A program made the translations under genes and the position numbers. Source: Numida meleagris (taxonomy: Eukaryota > Chordata > Aves > Galliformes > Numididae). From it: a DNA stretch of 64,000 nt. Below, one piece after another: positions 47,223 through 61,000 of this stretch; the stretch's first letter is position 1, and each line of letters starts with the position of its first letter. The notes beneath the pieces are model-generated. The model had not been told where the DNA came from. It searched no databases and saw only the letters and a program-made list of their open reading frames with translations. The stretch spans positions 14,550,183-14,614,182 of the forward strand of contig NC_034438.1 in NCBI RefSeq assembly GCF_002078875.1, read 5' to 3'.

Positions 47223-50200
47223 AAAAAGTAGTTCAGGAAAAAATAAAGATTTTCTTTTCCTTCTCAGATTACCTTGTCATATCAACTGGGACCAAACACA
47301 TTTCCATACATTTGCAGCATATGGATTTAATCTGTTGGTAGAAGACTTGATCCAAGGATGTAAGAACTTGTGGTTACAGGGACATAGTAGCTGAAATGCT
47401 TGTGATGAATAACAGCATGATCTGCCTTTCACTAAAGTCTTTGTAAAAAGGATAAGGAAGTGAGTGGTCCTGAGCAGGTAGTTCCTAGTTCACAAGTAAG
47501 TAACCCTGTGAGATTGCTCCCATGTTGCTTTGTTAGATAGCTCACAAAGAAAACACCAATGGTGGCTCTCCTCAGCCACCCTACAAGCCTTTGTGTTATC
47601 TTCAGAGCATGAGTCAGTCATATACCCACTGCATTAGGAACAGCTGCCATCTCACAGCCTGCTTCCTATGCCTAAATATAACCCCCAGGAAGATTCTACT
47701 AATACCCATCCCAAAGAAAGATTTTTTGAGGATGCAAAAAGCTCATATCTCATTATATTTCCTTAAAATTTTTTTATCTGTCTCAATACTAATGGGTCAA
47801 AACTGTAGAATTTGGAAAAACTAGTGAAAATATGTTGGGAACAATGCTGTACCTTCAGCAAGATTGTGCCAGTTGAAAGCTAGGAAAAGGGAGCCAGGAA
47901 ACAGCTGCTTCTGGCCACATAAAACATTACTGATTTCTTGTCATAAGCTTAGCATTATTGTGATTTTTCTAACCTCAGTGTCATGAAAGCGTCAAACATT
48001 ACCACGTATAATTAGCAGCAAACTTAGATTCTGAGATTGCTGCTGAGCTTCCTGAAGTGCTGTGTTACCTACAGGAATTAGAAAAGAAGACATTACAAAT
48101 AAAATGAAACCAAGTAATGGAAACTTGCGAAATGTATCACAGCTTTTCAAGACAATTCTACTGTTCTTCTAGGATCAGTTTATGATGCATATCTAAAGCA
48201 GAAAGGCTTTTTCTGCCTTAAAGGCTCATCTGTTTTTTCTTTTCCTTTCTAATTTGCTATTGGGATCACTGCAGAATATTTTTAATTCATTTATAAATGT
48301 TAATTTTTCAAATATTTTTCAAACATTTAATAGTGAAAATATCCTTTTACTTACAAATTGTTCTTTTCTTTTTATCCAACATCTTGTTTTAAAGCAGCCT
48401 GTAGACTTCAAAATAATTAATTTTCTCCTTGCAGTTATCTGCTTCCACATTAGAGGATTTTTTTTCTCCATGGCTTATCTGTATATCAGCCAAGTCTTAC
48501 TGGCCCTGCTCTTTTTTAAAGCAAGGAGTATATACATCTAGAAAGGATAAATAACAATCCATTTACACAATCTACCACAAAGAAGAAGCCAAATAATGGT
48601 CAGACACACTCACCTGTCGCAAGCAAAAGAGAAATTACAAGGCTGAAAAAAGTAATTTCCAGTCCACTGAAAAATTAGGGAGTACACAAAAGAGAACGGT
48701 CAGATTTTTTGTTCAAGCAAGTAATCCATGTGGACCATGAAGCCCTGATCAACCAGTAATCCCCTGGTAGGGAATCTCCCAAATTCCAGCAGGTCACTGT
48801 CCTTTAAACCACTGTCCTCTATGTCTTTTTCCTTACACGCTCCTGCTAGACAGAATAGGGTGTGATTTAGGTCCACCTGATGGCTCCTATTTGGGCCAGC
48901 AAAGCATTCATTACTTCAGAGGAGCCCCAGGTTGCTGTAGTTTCCACTGAGGCAAATATAGGTGTTTAGGATTGAGGAACTGGAAGGAGCTGCCTTAACA
49001 CCACATAGTCAGCTGCATCCTGTACAGGCCAGGCACTTTAGGCAATTACACAGGGTAACTTTCTAAGCAAAATCAAACAGAAGACTTTGTTTTCACTCTA
49101 AATTCAATTAATTAGTTTTTTTCTACACTAACAGTATTGCATGTTATGTTGGGCTGTTACTCCACCTATCCTAAGAGAACAAACAGCTGACCGGAGGGGA
49201 AGAAGAAAGCAAACGTCTTGGAAAATAGAGGTAAGATCCTTAGACCTTTTTCTCCTTTGTGATGCCAAATGCTGTCATAAGTAACCTCTCAGCACATATA
49301 CACTGTAACAAGAAAAAGCAGGCTTCCAAAGGAGAGCTGATTTTGCTTGTCAGCTGTTACAGACCTACATATTATGCTGACCAAGATACTCTGATTATCC
49401 TAACCATCTGAAATAGGCTTTGGAATAACAATAAAACAAAATTTAGGTTCAGTTAGTCAATTGCTTTTAAAGATAATTGACTTATTTTAAAAAATAAAGA
49501 GCTACATCATCTGTAGTCAATTTTAGATCACAGTATGTTTAGCAAGATGTTTTCATTGGCATAAAAAAGTACAAAATTTAATTATCTATCTTAATTGTGT
49601 TTGTTATAAAAATCTTATTTATATTTCATGTTCCTATGGTACAGAAAAGTACCATATATTTATGTTAACACTCATTAATAATTATTTTTAATTTATTTTG
49701 ACATACTTAATGTATATATAGGATACATGTAAGAACACAGCATACAACTAACATGATTAGAAAATTGGTATGCATTAAACCTGAAGTTACTTTAGGAATA
49801 ATGAAACTCCAATATTGCTTTACACATTTACCAATGTGTTGTAATGTGCTTTCACCAATGTGAGTTAGTTGAAGCAACTGGAAAGAAGAGTGTAGAAATG
49901 CACTCTCAGTCCACAGAAGCACAAACTAGGATTCAGATGAATGCTGAAAGCTTTCACTTTTCAATTACATATATATTTTTTAATTTCTTTTTTTTTTATA
50001 AAGCTAAAAGGGAATTCAAATTATTGGAGATAGTTTCATGAATGATCTCCAGCTATGAATGAAGACTTTCCCCTTTTGAAGGCCACAAAATGAAGGTGAG
50101 ACAATGGGTTTTAAACTAGTTTAAATAGCTATGCTAATCCAAAGCTTTCTAGATGAGACAATAATCCCATATGTACCCACTGTCTCTAGAAGGCTGTGTC

Positions 50201-53200
50201 ACACTAAAGCCACATTGTCTCCAGGCTACAAAAGCTAACCCCACCTCATTCATGCCACTATTGCACCTCTATTTTGATATACAGACACACCTTAATAGAG
50301 ATATGTTCTCTGCAGTGATGAATGGAAAGCATTATTATGCCAGTTTCCACATGGTGCCTGTCTGAACTGTCAAATGGAAGAGCAGCTGAGGAGGTACCAG
50401 GGGGAAGCTGCCAACAACTAGACCCGTGGAGAGTCATCCATTGACCCCAAGCTACCACCATCCAGCAAAAGGCATGAGTTACAACAGAGCGCAAAAGAAC
50501 TGAGACCAGGCTGTGCTAACAGGTAGCTGTATAATGAGCAAAGGTACCTTAGGCCACATGGATGGAGTTCTGCTTGTTTTCATAGCAACATTTTAAAAAA
50601 AGATTGTTATTTGTTTTTTGTACCAGAACTTACTCTTGTACACACTCCAGAAAAGATGATCAGGGTAGAAATAACCAAGTATTTTCAAGACACAACACTG
50701 TATGCACTAGCAGTCAAAGAAGCATGAAATAAACAGCACCTCAAGCATTTGAAATAAGATATCCTTACCACAGCATGAAAAAAAAAAAAAAAAACATGTG
50801 AACTCATCTAGTGACTTTGCCATCTGAAAAAAGTCAGCAGATTGTCAAGAGATCAATGACTCAGATGTCTCCCTAATTTTGCTAGATGACCTGGCAAGGT
50901 TTACAGAAATTCCAATTACCAGAAGCCATTCAAGCACTCTCTGGTAATAATTATATCCTCCACTACCTAGTAGATGGTACTGAGCAGCAGGAAATTGGAG
51001 GAAACAGATAACTCTAAATCAGATTCTAATTCTTTAAAATTTGGTAAACATTTCAAGGAAAAAATGGCTACTTCCAGATGATTGCCCTGGAACCCCATGA
51101 ATAAAGATAAACATTAAGCATTCTCATCAATACACAATAAATGAAAACACAGCAGAAATACAATCACCTATTGGACATCTTAATAATGTTGTTAGACCAG
51201 GTATTTCTCATCACTATGGTTTGAGCAGGTATAGGATTTTGTTTCCTACTTGGTCATTATGGCCTCATTCCAACATTTTAATGTTTAAATGAGTCTTTAT
51301 CTTTCTGTCCCAGAGAACCAGCTAGTTAATGGTTGAATAGTAATTCTAATATGTTGAACAAAGTAGATTATGATCATCATCATTTAAAATCATCCCATAA
51401 ATGCTTTATCACCATTGTGTAATAATGTAGCTTTAGAGTGTGTTTTGGCAAAGCTTGCACTTCCAATCCATTGTTAACCTGGCATCAAAGCAAGAGAGTC
51501 ATTAAGGAAATTGCTTAAATGCTTTATCTGGCTGTTAATATATGCAATATAAGAGTGGTCATCATCGACTAATTACAGTAACAAATATGATAGCATAAAT
51601 CTGATGAGACAGTGAGATTTATAGAGTCAATACATGTGGATAAAAGAGGGTAGGATGAGTCTAAATTCATTAAGCACTGGGGAACTGTGGGAAGAGGGAA
51701 GATCCTGGGTGGTAAGTATTGGAATTGTTCAGCAAATGGCACCAATGTCATTTTGTAGGGCTACAGACCTTTTACACCTTTTACTAATAGTGTATCAGCT
51801 TTGTAACAGTGATATAGCAGCTGTCCAGCCTTACAAAGACAGGCAGCATCCATGAGGATATTAGTCACAAGGGATCCTTGGGTAAATAACCTCATCAGGG
51901 AAGGTGCCAGCCTATAAGTGAATGTCCTGGTAAATCTTGAGTGCTCCTGCACAAAGCAACCTCATCCATACTGACTAATGAGAACCGTCTCTGACCTATT
52001 CACCTCACTGTGACTATTAAGCAAAATGGATAACTGTCTAGAGCTTGACCCCTTACCCTGACTCTTTTCTGTTTGCAGCCTAAAACATCCTGCCTATAAT
52101 TTTTAAAAGTTAGTTGACACATCTCATACAAAAATAGAAGAATGCCTTTAAGATATTCCTGAAAATCTGCTAATAATTGTTAATGATCTCTGTGCCAAAT
52201 AACTCATCCCTGAAGTTCTCAGATAAGCCATTTCCTTTACCCCATGGTATCCCACGGTGCAGAGAAGTTGTCCAGAGTTGTCAGCATCGCATCTTTGCGG
52301 GAGCTTCTAGGAAGCTGAGTCAGCTTCAGGCAATAAGCTGGAAGTATTTTCTCTGATTTCTTCCTATGTCCACAATTCCACAGTGGACTCCCTACCCAGT
52401 AGCTGCAGTGCTAGCGAGTTTTATTCTTAAATGACAGAAGAGAATCAGGAAAACTATTCCACATCCCATCCTTCTTGGTCTGTCCATGCACAGTGCGACA
52501 GGACCACACACTGACTTAGTGGCATTGTAAGCAGGGTCTGTGTCATTACTCTCCAACAGCCTCTTGGACTACTTGGGATAGCTAGTATGTGAAATGTGGA
52601 TGTACATCTAGTCTTACTGCGTGCAGCTTAAATTTGTGTCTGTAGTTTGTGAAACATAAAAACAAATGGCTTATTTATGAAACTAGGTATAATAGCCACA
52701 GTGACCGGTTTAGAAGAGTACAATTCAGATGGTATAAATTAGGGACTTTAAGAATTTTCATGAGCAACTGCTACATTTGCCTCCAGAGGACCTGGTCTTG
52801 TAATGGCGATTAGATGGTGAATACAGGTTTTGCAGGCTTCAAACATGCAGGCATTTTGAGCAATCCTCAGGAAAACTAATTCTGCTCCCATATGACCTCT
52901 GCATGAGTTCATTAAACATCTCTGTTTAACAGTATTAGTCCAACAGCAATTAGGTCCATGGCATCCTGATGGATGCCTTCCTTGGGCCTCTTGCCCTCAT
53001 GGTCCCCAGTTGGAGGTCCTGGTGGTCCAGAATATGCATCAGGATCAAATGGATCTTTCTCAGATTTGTACCCCATCTGCAAATCATCCAATTGCATGTG
53101 CAAACAAACAAGCATTAAATTCCCTGTGAGAGGTTATTTCTTGGTTAAGCTTCTGTTAAGCTATGGGGATAAACTGTTTTTGTTTAGCTAATATCGGCCT

Positions 53201-55076
53201 CCTATATGCAAAGACATGAAAATTGTTTGTGCCAGTGCCCAATGACCAAAGCCTAATCCTCAGTATGAATATATTGCAACTATTTTGCAAGTATTGTGGT
53301 AGACAAACCATCCTACAGTAGTGCTTCTGGGCATAATTTTATCTTGCGTTTTATGCTGTAGCATGAACAGTCCTTGTACTTGTTTTGTCAATTCTGAGTT
53401 TGAACAGTAAATAACTTTCTCCCGCAGGCCTCTTTTTATTCTCATTTTGTATTCTTTCTCGTGTCCAAACAGCAAAGCCGCTATCTATCCCTATAAGCAT
53501 CAGACTGGACGAAGCAAATTCCCTTGCTTGACAAATTTAATTACTTAGTCAGAGGCAAATTCTGGATCTTTTTGGATGTTCTGCCTCAAACTCTGAAGTA
53601 ATGTCCTCCTTTGGTGGTCAGAAACTACTAAGTTTTTAGTATTTTTTTAAAATTCTCTCAAAAATTGTATTGTTTTTCTTTCTTTTTGTTATTCTTCTTC
53701 TTATTGTTATTAATATTAGTTAATAATAATTTTATTCCTGGAGTAAAATGGAAATACATCAACTGATCTGAATAGTTTTTTCCAGCTTCTGTGCTTGCAT
53801 AACAGCTAAAAGGCCTATAAATGATTCCAGTTTAAGGGGAGTGTTAGAGTGATGACCGGAATCACAGCTATCAGATTGCTAAGCTAAAGGAAAATCAGTT
53901 TTAGAAAACTTTAACATCTTAATCTGCTGTTATGTAACAGTCTCTGTTCCCTAAAGATGAATCAAGTTATCAAGAGTTACTTTAAAGTTTTAAGCTCCTT
54001 AATTTATGATTGGTCCTTGGTTAAAGATTTCTGGGTACAAGTTCCAGAATGCATTACTGAAGTTACAAACTGACCTTGATCTACCCTTGCCTCTTGGTAA
54101 TTCTCACATCAGGGGCATGGATGTTAATGTTGAAAATGTATTAAAATATGCTTCCACAAAGATTATGGCTAATTGGCAAGATTTTTCTAAGATCAATATC
54201 AAGCACACTGAGCTGAACTGAGTTTTTGACCTATGAATGATGAAAAAAAAACTCTCAGCAACAAAAATAGGCAAGATAAGTTATTTAAGATGTAATCCAA
54301 GAACCCTAGGATATTTTTAGCAATCGCTAAATTTTCCCATTCAAAAGTTGAAGGCACAAGCTTCTTCTCTATGGTACTGTGTCCAGTGGCACCATACTGT
54401 TGTGTTCAGGATTCTCTTGTTTGATTTTCTCAGTCTTTGTTCAAAAGTGGTTGCATTTGTTTGTGTGGCTTTTTCTGATGTCTCCCTCAGCTCCATGGAA
54501 GCCTTACACATAAAATTTATCAAGGCATTCTGGGGAGGGAATGTATTAATTCAGAGTGTCTGCTTGTGATTTCTCTCCTTACACACTGTCCACTTTGAGA
54601 CTGGCTTGTTTATATCGGAAAAAAACAGGGTTCTGCAAATTAAAAACTACAGTTTTCTTTGTGTTTATATTGTACTAATGTCAGTTTTGGCATGCACTTT
54701 CAGTCTTCTGCCTCTATATCTTTACATTAAGAATGACAGTAATCTTCCACCAAGGAAAATCAAACCTGAAACTGCTTCTTTTTGATGGGAACATCTAGAA
54801 CAGTATTCACCTTAACTAACGTGAAATGCCTGAAGATGACTAAGCCTGCGCTCCTTCCCACAAAAACAGAGAACAAACATTACATCTAAGCAATGATTCA
54901 TTCTTTCTATTTTAGGCACTTATTTTAGTGAGGTACTTATTTTCTTCGTTCAGAAACATTCTTTACTTCTGTTGAATTAAAGAGTACCAAAGCACCAAGA
55001 GTTATGCTTTTAATTGATGTGAAGTAAAATACATAAAGTAAGATAAGCTACTACTAAATGCTTGCATATTATTAAA
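47223..55076. other. Unique noncoding DNA, 7.9 kb
   Basis: AT-rich. A 17-base A run lies at 50778-50794 and a TTA/TTC-rich stretch at 53690-53730. One protein-like open segment on the minus strand at 52912-53076 is listed separately. No known gene recognised. Confidence 0.55.
52912..53076 (-). other. Protein-like open segment, possible exon, unrecognised
   Basis: On the minus strand the frame from 53076 reads MGYKSEKDPFDPDAY, then SGPPGPPTGDHEGKRPKEG, then IHQDAMDLIAVGLILL, with a stop at 52912-52914. The composition is charged and Gly/Pro-rich, then hydrophobic, unlike the low-complexity translations elsewhere in the unique DNA. It is preceded by an acceptor-like GATGATTTGCAG (AG at 53078-53077), although the pyrimidine tract is weak. 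No strong donor follows; GTTAAA and GTTTAA are the nearest. It matches no repeat family seen here and I could not assign a protein. Confidence 0.25.
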
Positions 55077-55530
55077 TCATAGAACAATAGAATATCCTGA
55101 GTTGGAAGGAACCCACAAGGATCATTGAGTCCAACTCCTTTCTCCACACAGGATCACCCGAAAATCAGACCTTTTGTCTGAGAGCAGTGTGCAAATGCCC
55201 CCTAAGCTCTGGCAGCTTGAGGCTGTGATCACTGCTCTGGTAAGGCTGTTCCAGGGCTCGACCTCCCTCTGGTGAAGAACCCTTTGCTCATAGTCCCCAG
55301 CCCTCCCCAGTCACAGCTCCATGCTGTTCCCTCGGGCCTTGTTGCTGTATCCAGAAAGCAGAGCTCAGCGCTGCCCTCCACTCCCTGTGAGGAGCTGCAG
55401 CCACCATGAGGCTTCCCCTCAGGCTGCTCAGCTCTGGGCGCAATAAACCAAGGGCCCTCAGCTGCTCCTCACGCACCTTGCCCTCCAGACCCTTCACCAT
55501 CTTTGCAGCCCCCCTTTACACACTTTCAGA
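55077..55530 (-). mobile_element. CR1 LINE 3' part
   Basis: It begins with the reversed tail TCATAGAACAATAGAATATC. It runs through GAGTTGGAAGGAACCCACAAG, ATCATTGAGTCCAACTCC and CTCTGGTGAAGAACCCTTTG, and ends with the reversed coding block. On the minus strand that block reads MVKGLEGKVREEQLRALGLL, RPELSSLRGSLMVAA, matching the KLVKGLEH...ELGLFSL...RRLRGDL region. The 3' UTR and its GC-richer composition mark a different CR1 subfamily from the others. Confidence 0.9.
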
Positions 55531-56721
55531 CAATCAAAAAAGTCACAGAATGTTTCTAGGCTGAGATCAAGGGTAAAGGTACAGACAGGAGGCACGGGAG
55601 ATCTGTTATGAATCTTTTCATTTAAAGCTTTTTCATTATCAAGATTCAGCTTTCTCCCTTTTAAAAGGTAACCTTTTTCTAAAGAACGTCTGAATTCTAG
55701 AGACTGAAAGCAACTGGTAGTTTTGTTGCACTCTGAGGAACACCTATTTCAGTGCTCTTAAAGTAGGGAGCCATCAAAAAGAGCAAATATTTTCGTTTAG
55801 TTCTCCATTTTAGTGACATTAACTCATTTGCAGCAAAAAAGTGCATGATCCTCGTACAAAAACTGCTTCATAAATGACAGCTTAAGACATTTTCAAAATA
55901 TCATTTGGACTGATGAGAGCATTTGTGTGTTATTGGGGATGAAATTCATAGAATGTCTAAGAAGAGTGTCACTATATCAGTAAAATGATCAACAGCCTGT
56001 ACTTGATTTAAAAGGTCCTTCTTAATTTCCCAATCAAATACTAAATGTACATCTTCTAGTTCTGAAAACCTTACTAAGAAAAAGTTATTTTCCTTGTTAT
56101 ATTTGTTATTTTGTAAAAGCCTAAATTTGAGACAAAGTATTTTTAAATTATATGCTACTTTAATCTTGGGTAACCCTAAAACTGGTGTGTACAGAGCAAC
56201 TCAAGGTTTCATACATAAAAATAAACTCTCTTTGAGGCATTGAAATCAGAAGTATGCACATACAGCTTTTGTATTAAACCTGTACTGAGATAGGTTTCAG
56301 TTTGCTTTAATTGTTTTATTCTGCCAGTTTCCAGTTTTGTAAGGTAAATGAGGTCCAGCAAGGTAAGCCAGAAGCAAAGGTGATGTCTCCTTTTTTTGCG
56401 TGTAGAGTTTTGCACATCAATTAAATGTGGAAAGTGGCTATGCCCTTATTACATAAGGGTTGGAAACCACCTTGGAAAAGGTTGCCCGTGCCAAAAAATA
56501 AAAAACAAAAACAGGTGGAGATTTTCGTTGCAGAAATGCTGGAACAAAATATCCTGACACTCCAAATTACCCATAGGGAAATACAAACAAATGAACAGTG
56601 GCATTTTAGTTTAGTTCAGGAAAAAGAGTGCGTAGTGAAGAATAAAGTCACTGACTTTCCAACTGTATACTCGGCAGCCAATTATAAAATCAAAGAGAAA
56701 AGGGGAAAAATGGACTATGAA
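55531..56721. other. Unique noncoding DNA
   Basis: AT-rich, nothing recognised. An open frame beginning at 56425 has no recognisable domain and runs into the next ancient CR1. Confidence 0.55.
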
Positions 56722-56880
56722 GGTCACCTATTTTACCTCCAGGGTACATCAACTATACCTAACCAGTCCTGACAGATGTTTCTCTAACTTGTCCTTAAAA
56801 TCCTTCAGTGATGGAAATTCTACAGCCTCCCAATTCAGTCTCACACATAACAATTTATTTTGATAGAATCTAAAAGGAAA
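56722..56880 (-). mobile_element. Ancient CR1/L3-like 3' fragment
   Basis: On the plus strand it reads TGAAGGTCACCTATTTTACC, CTGACAGATGTTTCTCTAAC, TTGTCCTTAAAATCCTTCAG, TGATGGAAATTCTACAGCCTCC. That is the order of the reversed 3' coding end and UTR in old amniote CR1 families. Highly diverged, without a tail. Confidence 0.6.
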
Positions 56881-57605
56881 ACGAAAAAGTTTAATCAGAG
56901 ATTATATTTTAGGTTCAAAAGGAAAACATGTATATGGTTTTAAAACTTTTTAGCTATCATCTAGGATGGCTTGAGAGAGTCACTGGATGAAAGAATGTAA
57001 CTGCAGAGCACTCAGGGTCAAGGCAGGTACCAAATGGGCCATGCGTTTACTCTAGAGGACAACAAATGAAATGCTGACTGCAAATTCAATACAAAATTAC
57101 AAATTACTGGCAAAGATAAAGCATAGAATCCTTTCAGCACCTAGTAAGCACACATGCATATGAAACTTCACCAAGTACTAGATATCCTATTTCTCACCCA
57201 TTGAGTAGGAGGACACCTCACATTTGGCAAGAAGGAAGAGGCTCAATATAGCCCAGTACTGTGAAACATACATTGCAGTAATATTTTCATGCATCTATAC
57301 CCACAGAATGGATGAGATGAAGCAACATAACATATGCTTGATTAGTGTTAAGATTCTGAGAAAAATATAAGAATTTTTTGTTTATTTTTTGTTTTGTTTT
57401 TAATTAATAAAAGTTTACCTTGCGTCAACCTGCCATCAATGATAGTGGAGTCTTATAATGAGAGTCAGATGGAAGACAAAAGATTGAGGCTTTATAAAAA
57501 TTATTTTAAAAGAAACCAAACAGCTAAAGGATATCAACAGCAAAGTCATATCAGAATTTCTATGAATTAGATGGTAGGTTGGATATTTTTATAGCTGAAA
57601 GGGAA
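56881..57605. other. Unique noncoding DNA
   Basis: AT-rich, nothing recognised. Confidence 0.6.
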
Positions 57606-58060
57606 ATTCATAGAATAATAAAATCACAGAATAATAGAATAATAGAATGGCTTAGGTTAAAAGATAATCTAGTTTTAAACTCCCCGCTGTGGGCAGGGCT
57701 GCTACACACTAGATCAGGCAGCGCAGGGCCCCATCCAACCTGACCTTGAATGCCTCCAGCGATGGGACATCCACAGCTTTTCTGGGTAGCCTGTGCCTGC
57801 CTCACCACTCTCTGAGTGAAACATTTCATCCTAATATCCAACCCATTTTTAGTTTAAAGCCATTCCCTCTTGTTCTGCCAGTACTAGGCCATGCAAATAG
57901 TCAGTCTTTCTCCTGATTGCAAGCTGCTTTTAGGGGCTGGAAGGCCCCTAAAATATATATATATATAATATATAATCAAATATATAAAATAACAGACTAA
58001 ACAAGTCCAACTCCCTCAACCTTTCTTCGTAAGAGAGGTGCTCCTGCCTTGAGTACCTTT
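57606..58060 (-). mobile_element. CR1 LINE 3' part with internal TA repeat
   Basis: The reversed tail (AGAATAATAGAATAATAGAA) is followed by GTGGGCAGGGCTGCTACACA and GCGCAGGGCCCCATCCAACC. Then come GACCTTGAATGCCTCCAGCG, TCCTAATATCCAACCCATTT, GGCTGGAAGGCCCCTAAAAT and CAACTCCCTCAACCTTTCTTC. The last block encodes the ERLRELGL region on the minus strand. A TA microsatellite (57952-57985) has grown inside the element. Confidence 0.92.
57952..57985. repeat. (TA)n microsatellite within CR1
   Basis: ATATATATATATAATATATAATC-type repeat inside the CR1 at 57606-58060. Confidence 0.85.
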
Positions 58061-61000
58061 GAAGGAACAGATTATGCCTTGATAGAAGGCTAAACTATTT
58101 TGTAAATAAAACAAATATCTATATGATTATATATATTATAAATAAAAGACACATTTTTGTAATTAAGAGTTTCCATTTTTGCCTGGATTGTTTCATTTGA
58201 TTGTTATCTAACTGTGCAACTGAAAGCTCTTTCATACTTATTTCTGTGGTCTTGTGAATGTCATTTATATGTAGTTGAAAATAAGTTTAACTCATCCTAG
58301 GGAATTTGAAATAGTGAGGAAGTGAAAATCAGGAAGACATTCTTTTTCAGTTTTTCAAGTTCTCACAGTGTAAAAGTGACTTGCAATGGAGATTAGAAGG
58401 TCCTTTGAGCCATGAATGTGTACTCAGTCTTCTACATCATACATTTCTACATCTGCAGTGAACTAAATTAGCCACAAACTACACCCTATAGAAAATGTTG
58501 GCTAAGGAAAGATCTTGGTTCAATAGAAAAGAGAGTAGCTGTATTTGGTATTTCAGATATAAGAGAAGTAAATATTGGCATGGACATCAGCTATTACCAC
58601 AAAACTATCTACTTACACTGCTTGTACACAATGTTCTTTCTGCAAAGGGACCGTGATTTTGCAAAAGGTGAGTTAAATGTCTTATACATGACGTGAGAGT
58701 AAACACTGAAGTAGTTCGTAAGAGGCAATCAAATGAAGGTGAACACGAAAAGGAGGGAATAAATATTCTGCATCTGCAGGAAAAGTACAAGAAAAAACAG
58801 TTTTAAATTACATCAAGGAAAGCCAAGTTTGGTAATTACAAAAGAGCAGGCAGAGTTAGGTACTTCAGCAGGGGAAACAGACTACTTCACCAAGAGAGGC
58901 GGGGAAACATTCTCTCTGGATGTTTCTAAGACTAAGCTAAAATAAACATCTGCATGAATTGCTTTAAGAATAGGTGGTTGTGACTTAGAGCTGGCAACTG
59001 GACCAAGACACATGCAGCTCTGTCTTGTGCTGTTTTCAGAGCCCCATGGCTCTTAGAAAATGGAAGGAATCAAGCTGTGGGAAGCCACTTCTTTGCTAAA
59101 TGATCCAAAAGGCCTTCCAGCTAGCACACAGACAAATGCTATTCCTCTTTGCTTTCTTTCAGAGCCATGTTTCTAATCCTTTGCTTCACATTTTCTTGGC
59201 TGCTATTTTTTGTTGTTGTTATTGTTATTGCTGTTTGCCACTTCTCTCTCCAGGCAGCCACACATGCGGCTGTGAGCAAATCAATCCCTGATTCTGACTT
59301 CTGGTTTTGCTTTTTCTTTCACCATATTTGTTTCCCTTGGAAAGTAGGCTTGTGAAGTGCCCATATTTGCAGGATCTAGTTTTTGATATCTGCATATTCA
59401 TAGATTCTTGTCTGGCTAGATATAGAGCAATTTATTTCTTCATTTGATGAGCAGTGACTGTCACATCTTTCAAAGGTGATGAGGTTGCTGACCTAACTGG
59501 TAGCAATGCTTACTCACATTGGGAGCTATTGCTCCAAAAAATGAATTAGAGGTGGGAGGGAGGGAAAATATATGTAGAACTTACTGAAACTAATGAAGAA
59601 AATAAAATTCATAGCAGACCACATGATGGCAGCATTTTGCATACACTTTTCTGACTACCTGGGCAAACTAAGAAATTGGAGAAAGTGCTAGAAACTAGGA
59701 AGAGTGATATTTCTCTTTAAATAAATCCAACTCCAATGTTTCTCTCTCATGTTATATTTTTCATTTCTAGCTTCCCTGAAAAGAATGAGCACTCAGTAGA
59801 AAACAGATGCCACCTTCACTCAGTTATGTTTTGGAGGTGTTAGCAAAAGGGAGAGAGAAGTGGTAAAATAAATAAATGAATTAACACTGTTCAGTGAAAT
59901 AAGCTGCATTTGATGCTAAGCTTCTCAGTTTAACTTAAGGATTAATTATGGGTAAGTGTCTCCCAGTAAATCCAAAAGTAAAATCATTAAAATGACAAAG
60001 GTAAGATTTAACACAGATTTTGAATCCATAGCATTACAAATTTCAGGACAATTGCTCAAAAAAGATTTTATGTTACTATTTCCAAAAGTGAAATCAGAGT
60101 CATTACCCTACTGTAAGTTCCGATGAAACAGAGCAAGATGCTTGTGTGCAAGTAGGAGCCTATCCCAGAAGTATATAGTATCATAACAGAAAGTGCTGTT
60201 GTAATTCAGTATCATCAGCAGATCAAGATTAGGCAGCAGGTTAGAGATTCCTTGATTCTAGAGGAAGAGGCAATTTATTTCATGTTCTCTTTTATGACCG
60301 GACCCACTTTCTGGACAGTTAGAAAGCTGCAATCTGGCCTGCATTCGCTGTAGGAATCTAGGGCTGCAACTCCTTTGTGGAAGAGAACTTCAGATAAAGT
60401 GCAGCAATCATGCTACAGTAATAGCAGTGCTCAGTGCAAATGCTGCAAACTGATGAAAAGAATATTTCTGCTTTAGGTGTGAAAAAAATGAAAGTCTAAT
60501 TTGGAAAACAATTTGAAAAAAGAATAATGTTCACGTTCAGTTTGTACTTTTGAAGCTGCAAAATATGTAAAAGCTAGAAGCAATACTGATTAAATTGTAA
60601 TAAGATTCAGCATGAGGTTCCAGCTCACTGAATCTTCATTTAGCATTCGAAGAGTTTAAGAGACTTCCAGAATAAGAGACCCGTGTTGCAATAACCTCTG
60701 CTCAAATGAAATACAATAAATTTGGCTTTCCTGACTCCTGTTGCTACAAATATAATTGGAAGGATGCCAGTAGCATAACCTAAAAACAGATATTGTTTCA
60801 CACAGGAGATTTTTAAAAGTCCAAAACATTTGTTTGCTCTCATATAATTGACACAACTTACAGTTTGTCAGTAAAGGCAAATGAAATGGAAGCAGAGAGT
60901 TTTCTTCACTGCTTTAACTGCCTAGAGGTAATGATTATTCCATTACTGATCTTGTTTGCATCTGCTCCATTTATCATTTTATGAATTTGCCAGTAGGTTT

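Noticed and set aside
56425..56772. A 115-codon open frame as a gene.
   Set aside because: It has no recognisable domain, is Lys/Gln-rich from A-rich DNA, and its end overlaps an ancient CR1 fragment. There is no splice or promoter support.
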